A stretch of DNA of 64,000 nucleotides from Nocardia iowensis (lineage in GTDB: Bacteria; Actinomycetota; Actinomycetes; Mycobacteriales; Mycobacteriaceae), in contig NZ_CP078145.1 of the NCBI RefSeq assembly GCF_019222765.1, forward strand, positions 3,100,001 through 3,164,000. Reading direction: 5' to 3'. The position numbers were made by a program, and so were the translations under genes. Every line of letters begins with the position of its first letter. Within the stretch, counting starts at the first letter, position 1. This document shows, in pieces, positions 19,714 to 27,708 of the stretch. The notes under the pieces are model-generated. The model searched no databases. It saw only the letters and a program-made list of their open reading frames with translations, and was not told the origin of the DNA.

Positions 19714-20673
19714 ATGCCATTGTTACGACGCCTGTCCGCAATCACGTTCGGCGCGTTGATGATCGCCGGACTCTCCGTGGCCACCGGATCGGCCACCCCG
19801 ACCGAAGAGCGAGAAGTGTTCTCGCCGGACGGCACCATCAGCCGCGTTGTCGTTCCGGTTCCCGACCAACCGCCCGCGCCGAGATCCGCCCTACAGGCCG
19901 ATGTCGTGCCGATCCAGCAGACCGGGCCGTCCAGTCAACGGTTCGATCTGGTGTTCGTCGGTGACGGGTATACGTCGAGCCAACTCGGCACGTACAAAGA
20001 CCACGCGGTCAACCGGTGGAACGAGATCGTCCAGGTCGAACCGTTCAAGTCGTACAAGAACTCGTTCAACGTCTGGGCCGTCAATGTGGTGTCCCAGCAG
20101 TCCGGTGTGGACAACGATCCGCGCGGCACGTACCGAAACACCGCCCTGGACATGACGTTCTGGTGCGGTGGCACCGAGCGCCTGCTCTGTGTCAACGAGA
20201 CCAAGGCGATCCAGTACGCCCGGCTCGCTCCCGAGGCCGACCAGGTGATTGCGCTGGCCAACACCACGAAGTACGGCGGCGCTGGCGGCCGGGTCGCGAC
20301 CTCGTCCGGCGGGAATGCCGCGGCCGGACAAATCGTGCTGCACGAGCTCGGGCACTCGATGGCCGGTCTGGCCGACGAGTACGACTATCCCAACGACCGC
20401 TATACCGGGCGCGAGCCACGCGAGGTCAACGCGTCGACCTACACCAGCGCGCAGATGCAGCAGAACCGGACCAAGTGGTACCAGTACCTGGGCAAGCAGT
20501 CCCCCGACGGTGGTGTGGTCGGCACTTACGAGGGCGCGGTCTACCACAAGCGCGGGGTGTACCGGCCGACGCAGAACTCGTTGATGCGGTCGCTCGGCCG
20601 TGAGTTCAACCTGATCGGGCTGGACGCGATGAAGGCCGCGATCGAGCGGAAGAGCCCGCCGACCCAGCACTGA
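19714..20673 (+). CDS. Secreted M64-family metallopeptidase
   Basis: A 319-residue secreted zinc peptidase. The signal peptide covers residues 1-27 (LLRRLSAITFGALMIAGLSV, cleavage after a TGSA-type site). FDLVFVGDGYTS is the family's N-terminal core. The catalytic motif HELGHSMAGLADEY gives zinc ligands H210 and H214 and general base E211, plus the metzincin-like D221. Length and motif match the IgA-peptidase M64 family. ATG 19714 has CAGGAG seven bases upstream. The gene stands alone and is followed by a strong stem-loop. The substrate is unknown. Confidence 0.88.
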   Translation: MPLLRRLSAITFGALMIAGLSVATGSATPTEEREVFSPDGTISRVVVPVPDQPPAPRSALQADVVPIQQTGPSSQRFDLVFVGDGYTSSQLGTYKDHAVNRWNEIVQVEPFKSYKNSFNVWAVNVVSQQSGVDNDPRGTYRNTALDMTFWCGGTERLLCVNETKAIQYARLAPEADQVIALANTTKYGGAGGRVATSSGGNAAAGQIVLHELGHSMAGLADEYDYPNDRYTGREPREVNASTYTSAQMQQNRTKWYQYLGKQSPDGGVVGTYEGAVYHKRGVYRPTQNSLMRSLGREFNLIGLDAMKAAIERKSPPTQH

Positions 20674-20680
20674 CCCAGCA

Positions 20681-20713
20681 CCGGGCGCCCGGCCGTATCG
20701 GCTGGGCGCCCGG
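20681..20713 (+). terminator. Stem-loop terminator after the M64 peptidase gene
   Basis: CCGGGCGCCC pairs with GGGCGCCCGG, and four more inner pairs (one G-U) give a 14-bp stem with a 5-nt loop, starting 8 bp after the stop codon. The U-tract is weak. Confidence 0.7.
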
Positions 20714-20790
20714 GCAATTCCCTTGAGCCAGTAAGTATTTCGAGTCTCACACGGGAGCGTCTCGTGCTGAGGGGTGACAAGGAGAAGATT

Positions 20791-22704
20791 ATGGCATCCA
20801 GTCGACAACACCGCAGGCGCGACCGGCGGCGCACCCGCGTGCGCTGGGCTGCCGCCAGCCGGACGGTGCTGATCATTCGGCGACTACCCCGACTCGCGCT
20901 GTTGGCCGTGGCCGCGGCGCTGCTGCTGTCTAGCGCGCCCGCGATGGCCGACCCGACGGTCGAGCCGGACGCCTCGAGTGGCGAGGCCCAGCCGATGTTC
21001 AACCCGGCCGCGCCCATCCGCCAGGACCTCTGGGTGCGCGCGCCGATCGACAGCGACGGGGACCGCAAGGACGACGAGGTGCACGTCCAGGTCGTCCGCC
21101 CGGCCGGAGCCACCGGCAAGCTGCCGGTGGTGTACCAGGCGAGTCCGTACTACGCCGGCGGCAACGAGGTACCCAACCACAATGTGGACGTCGAGCTCTA
21201 CGTGCCCGACGGCCCCGACGCGCGGATGGCCAAGGCGCCAGGACCGCTGCGCGCACGGGTGGCCGAGGATCTGAAGGCGGCGGGCATTACCGTCTCCGAA
21301 GGCCGGATCAGCTGGCAGTACGAGGAATTCTTCCTGGCCCGCGGCTACGCCGTGATGTACGGCGAGTCGCTTGGCACCGGTAAATCCACCGGCTGCCCGA
21401 CCTCGGGCGGGCGCAACGAGACCATCGGGGCGCGGGCACCCATCGACTGGCTCAACGGCCGGGCCAAGGCCCGCGACGGGCAAGGCAAAGCCGTCGTGGC
21501 CGATTGGGCCAGCGGCAAAGTCGGCATGATGGGCGTGTCCTACAACGGCACGCTGCCCAACGCCGTCGCCGCCACCGGCGTGCCCGGCCTGGAGGCCATC
21601 GTGCCCATCGCCGCCATCAGCAACTGGTACGACTACTACCGGGCGGCGGGCGCGGTGGTCGCACCGGGCACCTACCAGGGTGAGGACACCGACGTACTCG
21701 CCAAGTACGTCTACACCAGGGCTGACCGGCAGATCTGCCAGCCCGTCATCGCCGGGCTCGAGCGGGACCAGGACCGGGTCACCGGCGACTACAGCGCCTT
21801 CTGGAACGAGCGCAACTACCTCAACGACGTCGGCAAGGTGCGGGCCGCCGTGCTGGCCGTGCACGGTCTCAACGACTTCAACGTCAAGACCAAGCATGTC
21901 GCCCAGTGGTACGAGGCGATCAAGAAAGCCGGTGTGCCGCACAAGATCTGGCTGCACCAGTCCGGCCACACCGACCCGATCAGCCTGCGCAGGGACGAGT
22001 GGTTGCGCACCGTCAACCGCTGGTTCAGCAAGTACCTGCTCGGCAAGAACAACGGGATCGACAAGGAGCCAAAGGCAACCATCCAGCGGGAGAACAAGTC
22101 CTGGGTGAACGAGGCCGACTGGCCCGCCCCCGGCACCGCCGCCGCGACCGCGGTGTTCAAGCCCGGCGGCAGGGCAATCGGCGGACTCGCCACGGGTGGC
22201 GCCGAACTCGTCACCGAGTCCCTCGACGACGATGCGACCAAACTCGCCTCCGCCCTCGTCGCCGCGCCGAACTCGCCGAACCGGCTGGCCTATTTCTCCA
22301 AGGCCGCCACGACGCCCCTGCGGGTCAGTGGCACGGTCGGTGTCACCTTCCAGATGTCCTTCAAACGTCCGGCGGCCAATGTCACCGCGCTGCTGGTGGA
22401 TCGGGCTCCGGACGGCAGCTCCCGGATCGTCACCAGGGGCTGGGTGGATCCGCAGAACCGCGGCTCGGAAAGCGACACCGAGCCGATCACCCCGGGTAAG
22501 GAGTACACGGTCAACCTGTCCATGCAACCGCACGACTACGTGCTGATGCGCGGACACAAACTGGGCGTGGTGGTGTTGTGCAGCGACAACGAGTACACCC
22601 TGCGGCCCAAGCCAGGGCCCGGCTTCGCGGTGAACCTGGGCACTACCAAGGTCACCTTCCCGGTGGTCGGCGGCCAAGCCGCCCTCACTGCCGCGATCGG
22701 CTAG
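20791..22704 (+). CDS. Secreted Xaa-Pro dipeptidyl-peptidase-like (S15) hydrolase
   Basis: A 637-residue exported serine peptidase. An Arg-rich n-region and hydrophobic core (RLALLAVAAALLLSSAPAMA) form a long signal peptide ending near residue 53. The S15 alpha/beta-hydrolase core has MMGVSYNGTL with nucleophile S250, HGLNDFNVK with the acid, and HQSGHTD with the histidine. The C-terminal jelly-roll of X-Pro peptidases and cocaine-esterase relatives follows from about residue 450. ATG 20791 has AAGGAG six bases upstream, so the longer GTG 20764 frame is not used. A strong hairpin follows. It probably releases X-Pro dipeptides outside the cell. Confidence 0.88.
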   Translation: MASSRQHRRRDRRRTRVRWAAASRTVLIIRRLPRLALLAVAAALLLSSAPAMADPTVEPDASSGEAQPMFNPAAPIRQDLWVRAPIDSDGDRKDDEVHVQVVRPAGATGKLPVVYQASPYYAGGNEVPNHNVDVELYVPDGPDARMAKAPGPLRARVAEDLKAAGITVSEGRISWQYEEFFLARGYAVMYGESLGTGKSTGCPTSGGRNETIGARAPIDWLNGRAKARDGQGKAVVADWASGKVGMMGVSYNGTLPNAVAATGVPGLEAIVPIAAISNWYDYYRAAGAVVAPGTYQGEDTDVLAKYVYTRADRQICQPVIAGLERDQDRVTGDYSAFWNERNYLNDVGKVRAAVLAVHGLNDFNVKTKHVAQWYEAIKKAGVPHKIWLHQSGHTDPISLRRDEWLRTVNRWFSKYLLGKNNGIDKEPKATIQRENKSWVNEADWPAPGTAAATAVFKPGGRAIGGLATGGAELVTESLDDDATKLASALVAAPNSPNRLAYFSKAATTPLRVSGTVGVTFQMSFKRPAANVTALLVDRAPDGSSRIVTRGWVDPQNRGSESDTEPITPGKEYTVNLSMQPHDYVLMRGHKLGVVVLCSDNEYTLRPKPGPGFAVNLGTTKVTFPVVGGQAALTAAIG

Positions 22705-22712
22705 GCACAGCT

Positions 22713-22751
22713 GGCCCGGTCGTACCCGATGCGGTCGGGTGCGACCGGGCC
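22713..22751 (+). terminator. Long stem-loop terminator after the S15 gene
   Basis: A 17-bp stem with one G-U pair (GGCCCGGTCGTACCCGA against its complement) and a 5-nt loop lies 8 bp after the stop codon. It separates convergent genes and could act in both directions. Confidence 0.75.
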
Positions 22752-22798
22752 TATCTGTGATCCGGTTGGGCCGCTGTGGGTGCACCAATCCGCGGGGT

Positions 22799-23377
22799 TC
22801 AGTTGTCCGCGATGGGGAGTCGGTATTCGCGGCGCACGCTGGTGCCGAGCTTGCCGATGTTGGCGCCGTATATGTGAATCGAGAGCACGGGGGCTGTGCC
22901 GGTGTTGCGGACCAGATGGATGTCGCCGGGCGGGGCGAAACCGCAGGCGGTTCCGGCGTAGTTGATCGCGTCTGCCGCCACGACGAGCCGGGCGTCGGGG
23001 CCCGCGCCGCGCAACTCGTAGCGCCGTTCGGTCTCGGCGCCCTCGTACACCCCGGCCACGCACCAGGCCACATGGTCGTGGATCGGCGTCGCCTGCCCCG
23101 GCTGCCACACGAGCGCGACCACCGAGAAGCTGCCGTCGCTTTCGGTGTGGACGAGGTGCTGGCGATACCGATCCGGGTCGCCCTCGCGGTACTCGTCGGG
23201 CAGCAGATCGGGTTGCGTCAGAAAGCCTTCGAGCCGGTCGGCGACGAGGCGCGCGGACTCGGCGGGCGGACGTTCGAGCCGGACGACTTCCCGCACCGCG
23301 CAGACGAGATCGTCCAGGGCCTTGGTGGTGGGTGCGGCGGTACTGATGGACATGTTTCCGCTCATACCGACCAGCAT
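22799..23377 (-). CDS. Cysteine-dioxygenase-like cupin
   Basis: A 192-residue cupin of the cysteine dioxygenase superfamily. WQPGQATPIHDHVAW provides two iron-ligand histidines, and the C-terminal cupin motif FAPPGDIHLVRN supplies the third. Bacterial relatives oxidise cysteine, 3-mercaptopropionate or similar thiols to sulfinates; the exact thiol cannot be decided. Two further in-frame ATGs (23365, 23353) lie just inside the N-terminus and the true start may be either. It is transcribed in the same direction as the LysR regulator upstream, which probably controls it. Confidence 0.8.
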   Translation of the reverse strand: MLVGMSGNMSISTAAPTTKALDDLVCAVREVVRLERPPAESARLVADRLEGFLTQPDLLPDEYREGDPDRYRQHLVHTESDGSFSVVALVWQPGQATPIHDHVAWCVAGVYEGAETERRYELRGAGPDARLVVAADAINYAGTACGFAPPGDIHLVRNTGTAPVLSIHIYGANIGKLGTSVRREYRLPIADN

Positions 23378-23467
23378 GCGACTGATCGAGCACTGCGGTC
23401 TATTCAGACAATGTTGCCGTTACCCAAGAATCGCTTATGGATCGAACCAGGCGTGCCGCAATAGATT

Positions 23468-24376
23468 TCACTCACCGCGCATCTTGTCGGCAGCGAGCTG
23501 GAGTGCCTCCATCATCAGCCGGGTGACCGGGATCTTCTGGTGGCCGGACAGCGTGTACGCGGCCACCGTCCGTGAATCAGCGGGCAGCACAGGCCGACTG
23601 ACGACCTTGGGGTGGCTGATGAACGACCGGACCATGCTCGGCATCACCGCTATGCCGGTGCCCGCGGCCACCAGGCTCTGCACGGCCAGATTGTCGTCGG
23701 TGGTGAAATCGATGTGCGGTTCGAAACCGGCGGTGGCGCAGGACTCGATGAAATGGCTACGGCAGCGCACGCATCCGGCGATCCACCGCTCCTCAGCGAG
23801 CTGTGCCAGCTCGACCGACCGGCGCCTGGCCAGCGGATGCCCCTTCGGCAGCAGCACGATCAACGGGTCGTCGAGCAGCGAAATCGTGTACAGGTCATCG
23901 GATTCCGGCTGCTCGCTCGGCGCGTCGTAGGTGAAGGCCAGCGTGATGTCGCAGTCCCCGCGGCGCAGCGCCTCCACCGAGTCCGGTGGCTCCGCGTCGA
24001 TCAACTCGATCCGGATGCCGGGATGCCGGGACTTGATCGATGCGACGGCCGTCGGGATGAGCGTCGCGCTGGCACTGGGGAACGCGTAGACCCGGACGCG
24101 GCCGGACTTCAATCGGGTGATGGCCGTCATCTGCTGCTGTGCCGCGGAGATAGCGCCGAGGATGCCGGAAGCGTGCCGAGCGAGCACCTCACCCGCATCG
24201 GTCAGCCGCAGCCGCCTGCCAACCCGCATGAACAGCGGTGTGCCGACGGAACGTTCGAGCGCCTTCATCTGCTGGCTGATCGCGGGCTGGGTGTAGCCGA
24301 GGTTGCGGGCCGCCGCGGCGAACGAACCGGTCCGCACGACCTCATCGAAAACCCGAACGTACCGCGAGTCGAACAT
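23468..24376 (-). CDS. LysR-family transcriptional regulator
   Basis: A 302-residue LysR regulator. The N-terminal winged HTH reads VFDEVVRTGSFAAAARNLGYTQPAISQQMKAL in segments over about residues 8-40, and a linker helix leads to the periplasmic-binding-like effector domain at 90-295. GCVRCRSHF in the effector domain contains two cysteines, which might serve redox or thiol sensing and would fit control of the neighbouring thiol-dioxygenase gene. ATG 24376 gives the standard LysR N-terminus; the frame extends 11 codons further. Confidence 0.88.
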   Translation of the reverse strand: MFDSRYVRVFDEVVRTGSFAAAARNLGYTQPAISQQMKALERSVGTPLFMRVGRRLRLTDAGEVLARHASGILGAISAAQQQMTAITRLKSGRVRVYAFPSASATLIPTAVASIKSRHPGIRIELIDAEPPDSVEALRRGDCDITLAFTYDAPSEQPESDDLYTISLLDDPLIVLLPKGHPLARRRSVELAQLAEERWIAGCVRCRSHFIESCATAGFEPHIDFTTDDNLAVQSLVAAGTGIAVMPSMVRSFISHPKVVSRPVLPADSRTVAAYTLSGHQKIPVTRLMMEALQLAADKMRGE

Positions 24377-24503
24377 CGGTTCAGGATAAGCATTTCTTTT
24401 GCCTCCCATAGCAAGTCGCTCCCCGGTGGGAATATCCCCGAACCGGGCCCGGTTAAGCTTGGTATCAAGTAGTTTGATGACAAGCTAAATGAAGGAGATC
24501 GAG

Positions 24504-25106
24504 ATGAGCGAGATCGTCGAGTTGTTCCTGTTCCTGGAGCCCGGCGCGAACCCGGACGAGGACCGGGTGGTCCAGAACTTCGGCGAGAGCGAGTCGCTGC
24601 TGGTCTGGGTACCGGACGGGACAGCCGCCGCCAAAGTGGCCGCCGAAGAGGTCGCCCGCGGGGTGCGGCTGATGGAGCTGTACCGCGGCTTCGACCTCGA
24701 ATCGGCCGCGCAGGTCATCGACGCGGTCGACGGTAGGGCCGCGGTCGGCGTGGCCGGTTTCGGGTTCGGCATCGCTACCGCCCGGCCCATTCGCGACTCC
24801 GCAACCATTTTCGTCGGTCACCCGAGCGCGGATCCGGCGGTGCACCGGGTCACCCGAGCGCACGCGGGCGGCGGGCGCACGACGGCGGTCGCGGCACCGG
24901 ATTCCGCCGCTGCCGCCGCGGTCGCGCTCGAACTGGTCGGCCATGGCGCCGAGCTGATCGAGATCTGCGGTGGCGCATCCCTGCTCGCGGCGCGGGACGT
25001 GCGGGCAGCGGTGGGCGACCGGGTCGCGGTGAGCCTGGTGAGTTGGCCGGTCGATTCGATCGAACGCGCCGCCGCTTTCAAGGCCGATTTCGACGCGGCG
25101 CACTGA
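24504..25106 (+). CDS. Tandem-duplicated small-domain protein (DUF6506-like)
   Basis: A 200-residue protein built of two copies of one domain of about 95 residues. Copy 1 has FLEPGANPDEDRVVQ, VWVPDGTAAAKVA, and RLMELYRGFDLESAAQV. Copy 2 repeats it as FVGHPSADPAVHRVT, AVAAPDSAAAAAV, and ELIEICGGASLLAARDV. Single-domain relatives of unknown function are common in bacteria, and the DUF6506 name is from memory. ATG 24504 follows AAGGAG at ideal spacing, so the upstream in-frame ATG 24489 is rejected. It is divergent from the LysR gene, and the 127-bp gap could hold a shared regulatory site. Confidence 0.65.
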   Translation: MSEIVELFLFLEPGANPDEDRVVQNFGESESLLVWVPDGTAAAKVAAEEVARGVRLMELYRGFDLESAAQVIDAVDGRAAVGVAGFGFGIATARPIRDSATIFVGHPSADPAVHRVTRAHAGGGRTTAVAAPDSAAAAAVALELVGHGAELIEICGGASLLAARDVRAAVGDRVAVSLVSWPVDSIERAAAFKADFDAAH

Positions 25107-25110
25107 GTGC

Positions 25111-25134
25111 CGAAGCGGCTAGCCGTCCGCTTCG
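25111..25134. terminator. Hairpin between convergent genes
   Basis: CGAAGCGG pairs with CCGCTTCG around an 8-nt loop. It spans the 12-bp gap between convergent stops, overlaps the MarR stop, and is a plausible bidirectional terminator. Confidence 0.5.
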
Positions 25135-25616
25135 CTGTGCAGCAGCAGGACTTTCAGGGAAGCCGCCAGCGCGTCGCGTTGCTTCGGGCTGAGCGGCTTC
25201 AGAAAGGCCTCGTCGGCGGCGAGCACAGCGTCGAGTGCCTGCGCCGCGACCTCTTCACCAGCGGGGGTGAGATGGATGAGCACGGCCCGGCGGTCCTTCG
25301 GGTCCGGTCGTCGCTCGATCAGTCCCGTTCGCTCGAGCCGGTCCAGCCGAGTGGTCATCGCTCCCGACGTGATCAGGGCCGTCCGCGCGAGGTCGCGCGG
25401 ATTCGTGCCGTCGGGGTCGTTGCGGCGACGCAAGGTGTTCAGCACGTCGAAGTCGCCATAGCTCAGTCCGAGCTGCCGTAGCGCGTCCGCGATGGCTCGC
25501 TGTCCGTGCGCGGCACATCGGAAGAGTCGGCCGACGACCTGTAGGGCGCTGACGTCGAGCCGCGGGTCCCGCGCTGCCCACTCGTCGACCATCCGGTCGA
25601 TGGAATCCTCTGGCAC
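25119..25616 (-). CDS. MarR-family transcriptional regulator
   Basis: A 165-residue MarR protein. The winged HTH covers about residues 55-110 (LSYGDFDVLNTLRR, LARTALITSGAMTTRLDRLE, LIERRPDPKDRRAVL), with the typical DxRA wing. GTG 25616 gives the usual MarR length; the frame runs on to 25781 with Pro/Gly-rich, non-conserved sequence. It is divergent from the vanadium haloperoxidase gene, with about 190 bp between them, and that gene is its likeliest target. Confidence 0.85.
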   Translation of the reverse strand: MPEDSIDRMVDEWAARDPRLDVSALQVVGRLFRCAAHGQRAIADALRQLGLSYGDFDVLNTLRRRNDPDGTNPRDLARTALITSGAMTTRLDRLERTGLIERRPDPKDRRAVLIHLTPAGEEVAAQALDAVLAADEAFLKPLSPKQRDALAASLKVLLLHSEADG

Positions 25617-25805
25617 GGCCCGACAGTAGCCGCCCCGGCCGGTGCGCCCGCCCACCGGCTGGGCGGCCGCGGCGGCGCTGACCGGCCCTGAGCCGACAAC
25701 TCGATAGCGGACCGCACGATGCCCCGACCATTTCGGGCTATGCCCTGACCTGGCCTCATGCTGAACTGGTATGAGCCTCATCGGGCCTCATGGGAGGGGG
25801 ACGTC

Positions 25806-27224
25806 ATGGATTCGATCTTGTATTGGAATGCTGTCGCGCTGGAAGCGAACCGCGTCAGCCACAGCAATGGCGCGCGCGAACAGATCGGGCCGCCGCTCAG
25901 CGCACGGGCGTTGGGAATCGTGCACTTGGGGATGTACGACGGGTACATCGGCGTGCTCGGTGACAGCGCGCAATACGGTCCGTACCTGCCGGATCTGCCG
26001 CCCGCACCGCCAGGGGCGAACCCGGACGCCGCGGTGGCGGGCGCGGCGGAGGTGACGCTGAAGTCGTTGTTCCCGAGTCAGAAAGAGGCGTTCGACGAGG
26101 CGCTTGCCGGCGCGGGACTGAGCGGTCCCGGCGTGGCGGAAGGATTGGCGTTCGGCAGGCTCGTCGCCGAGCGAATCCTGGCCGACCGCGCGGGCGACCC
26201 GGGTGTTGGCGACGCCGGGTACCAGCCTTCGCCGGAGCGCTATCGGCATCGGCCGGATCCGTTCAACCCCGATCAGGGCTTCCACGGCCCGTTCTACGGT
26301 GCACGCTCCAAGCTGTTCTCGGCGATGGAGCGGCATGAGAACAGACCTCCGCCCCTGGGCAACGAGGCGTATCTCGAAGTGCAACGCGTCGTTCGGGTCA
26401 CCGGAATCGCGCCGGAACTACTGGGCAGTGTGCCCCAGTTCGTCATCGACAGCCTGCCGCCCGACCGTCGGCGCCGTACCGAGGAGCGCACGCTGATCGG
26501 CCTGTTCTGGGCTTACGACGGGGCGAACGGCATCGGTACACCACCGCGGCTCTACAACCAGATCGTGCGTCTGGTCGCCGAAGACCGGAACAACTCGACC
26601 CAGGAGAACGCGCGGCTGTTCGCGCTGATCAACGTCGCGATGGCGGACGCGGGAATTCTCGCATGGGAGCAGAAATACGCGCACGACCTGTGGCGACCCG
26701 TGGTCGGTATCCGGGAACACGACCTATCGATGGGACCGGCCGCCGACGACGCCGCCAACGACATCAGTACCGATTGTCAGATCGATTGGCTGCCACTTGG
26801 CGCGCCCGCTTCGAATTCGACCGACCGGAACTTCACTCCGAACTTTCCCGCTTATCCGTCCGGGCACGCAACCTTCGGTGCGGCCGCGCTGCACATCGCG
26901 CGGCGGTTCTATGGCATCGCGAAGGACGACATGAATCCGGACTCGCTGGCGGCGGGCATCACGTTCGTCTCCGACGAATTGAACGGCATCACCAGGGACA
27001 ACTCCGGCACCGTGCGGCCGAGGCACGTCCGCAGCTTCCCCGAGGGGCTCTGGCAGATGATCGTCGAGAACGGGCGCAGCCGGGTATGGCTCGGCGTCCA
27101 CTGGGAATTCGATTTCGCGCCAAGGCCAATCGAAATCGGTGGTCTGCCCCTGGGGCTAGCTATTGCCAACGACATCTTCGACACCGGAATGATGAAGTCA
27201 CCGATAGGCCCCGCTAGCCGATAG
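25806..27224 (+). CDS. Vanadium-dependent haloperoxidase family protein
   Basis: A 472-residue protein of the vanadium haloperoxidase/PAP2 superfamily. The vanadate-binding residues of fungal chloroperoxidase are all present. K290 and R297 lie in KYAHDLWRPV. S352, G353 and H354 lie in YPSGHATFG. R426 and H432 lie in RVWLGVHWEFD. It could halogenate a metabolite or, as in some actinobacteria, act as an unusual phosphatase or oxidase. No signal peptide is visible. ATG 25806 follows GGGAGGGGG, so the longer TTG-like extension is not used. It is the only gene in its transcription unit. Confidence 0.88.
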   Translation: MDSILYWNAVALEANRVSHSNGAREQIGPPLSARALGIVHLGMYDGYIGVLGDSAQYGPYLPDLPPAPPGANPDAAVAGAAEVTLKSLFPSQKEAFDEALAGAGLSGPGVAEGLAFGRLVAERILADRAGDPGVGDAGYQPSPERYRHRPDPFNPDQGFHGPFYGARSKLFSAMERHENRPPPLGNEAYLEVQRVVRVTGIAPELLGSVPQFVIDSLPPDRRRRTEERTLIGLFWAYDGANGIGTPPRLYNQIVRLVAEDRNNSTQENARLFALINVAMADAGILAWEQKYAHDLWRPVVGIREHDLSMGPAADDAANDISTDCQIDWLPLGAPASNSTDRNFTPNFPAYPSGHATFGAAALHIARRFYGIAKDDMNPDSLAAGITFVSDELNGITRDNSGTVRPRHVRSFPEGLWQMIVENGRSRVWLGVHWEFDFAPRPIEIGGLPLGLAIANDIFDTGMMKSPIGPASR

Positions 27225-27236
27225 GCCAGCTCGCAC

Positions 27237-27298
27237 GCCCGCTGGCATTGTCGGTAGTTCGACTCCGACGGGGGAGGCGAAACAATCAGCCAGCGGGC
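27237..27298. terminator. Structured convergent intergenic hairpin
   Basis: GCCCGCTGGCATTGT can pair with ACAAT-CA-GCCAGCGGGC across 27282-27298 with a two-base bulge. A smaller TCGG/CCGA hairpin lies inside the loop. It spans the gap between the haloperoxidase and RidA stops and probably ends transcription from either side. Confidence 0.45.
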
Positions 27299-27708
27299 GG
27301 GCCGCCGGTGTCGGGCGGGTCCGGGATCACGGCGGTGACCTCGATCTCGATCTTGGCATCCTTCTCGACGAGGCGGCTCACCTCCACGGCGGTCATCGCG
27401 GCATGGAAGCCGCCGATGATCTCGCGGAAGGCCACCCCGATTTCCGGATACGCGCGCACGTAGGCGTCGACATCGGTGACATACCAGGTCATTCGCACGA
27501 TGTGCGCGGGCTCGGCGCCTGCTTCGGCGAGCACCGCCACGATATTGTGCAGTGCTCGACGTACCTGGCCCGCGATGTCATGGGACCGGAAGACGCCGTC
27601 GACGTCCCAGCCGACCATGCCCGCCACGAACACCAGCTCGCCCCGCGCGGCGACGCCATTCGCGTAGCCGCGCGGGCGCGGCCACCCCGGCGGCTGTAGC
27701 ACCCTCAT
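27286..27708 (-). CDS. RidA/YjgF-family enamine/imine deaminase
   Basis: A 140-residue RidA-family protein with GELVFVAGMVGW near the N-terminus, an RRALHNIVAVLAEAGA helix and VTAVIPDP at the C-terminus. The ligand arginine common in true RidA near residue 105 is not clearly placed, so it may belong to another Rid subgroup. It is the last gene of the aryl-CoA operon, with its ATG overlapping the ligase stop. In the 2-aminobenzoyl-CoA pathway a Rid protein makes sense for hydrolysing enamine or imine intermediates and releasing ammonia. That role is inferred from context. Confidence 0.85.
   Translation of the reverse strand: MRVLQPPGWPRPRGYANGVAARGELVFVAGMVGWDVDGVFRSHDIAGQVRRALHNIVAVLAEAGAEPAHIVRMTWYVTDVDAYVRAYPEIGVAFREIIGGFHAAMTAVEVSRLVEKDAKIEIEVTAVIPDPPDTGGPPAG

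Noticed and set aside
20884..23073. 729-codon minus-strand ORF opposite the S15 peptidase
   Set aside because: Antisense artefact of GC-biased third positions; no domain is recognisable.
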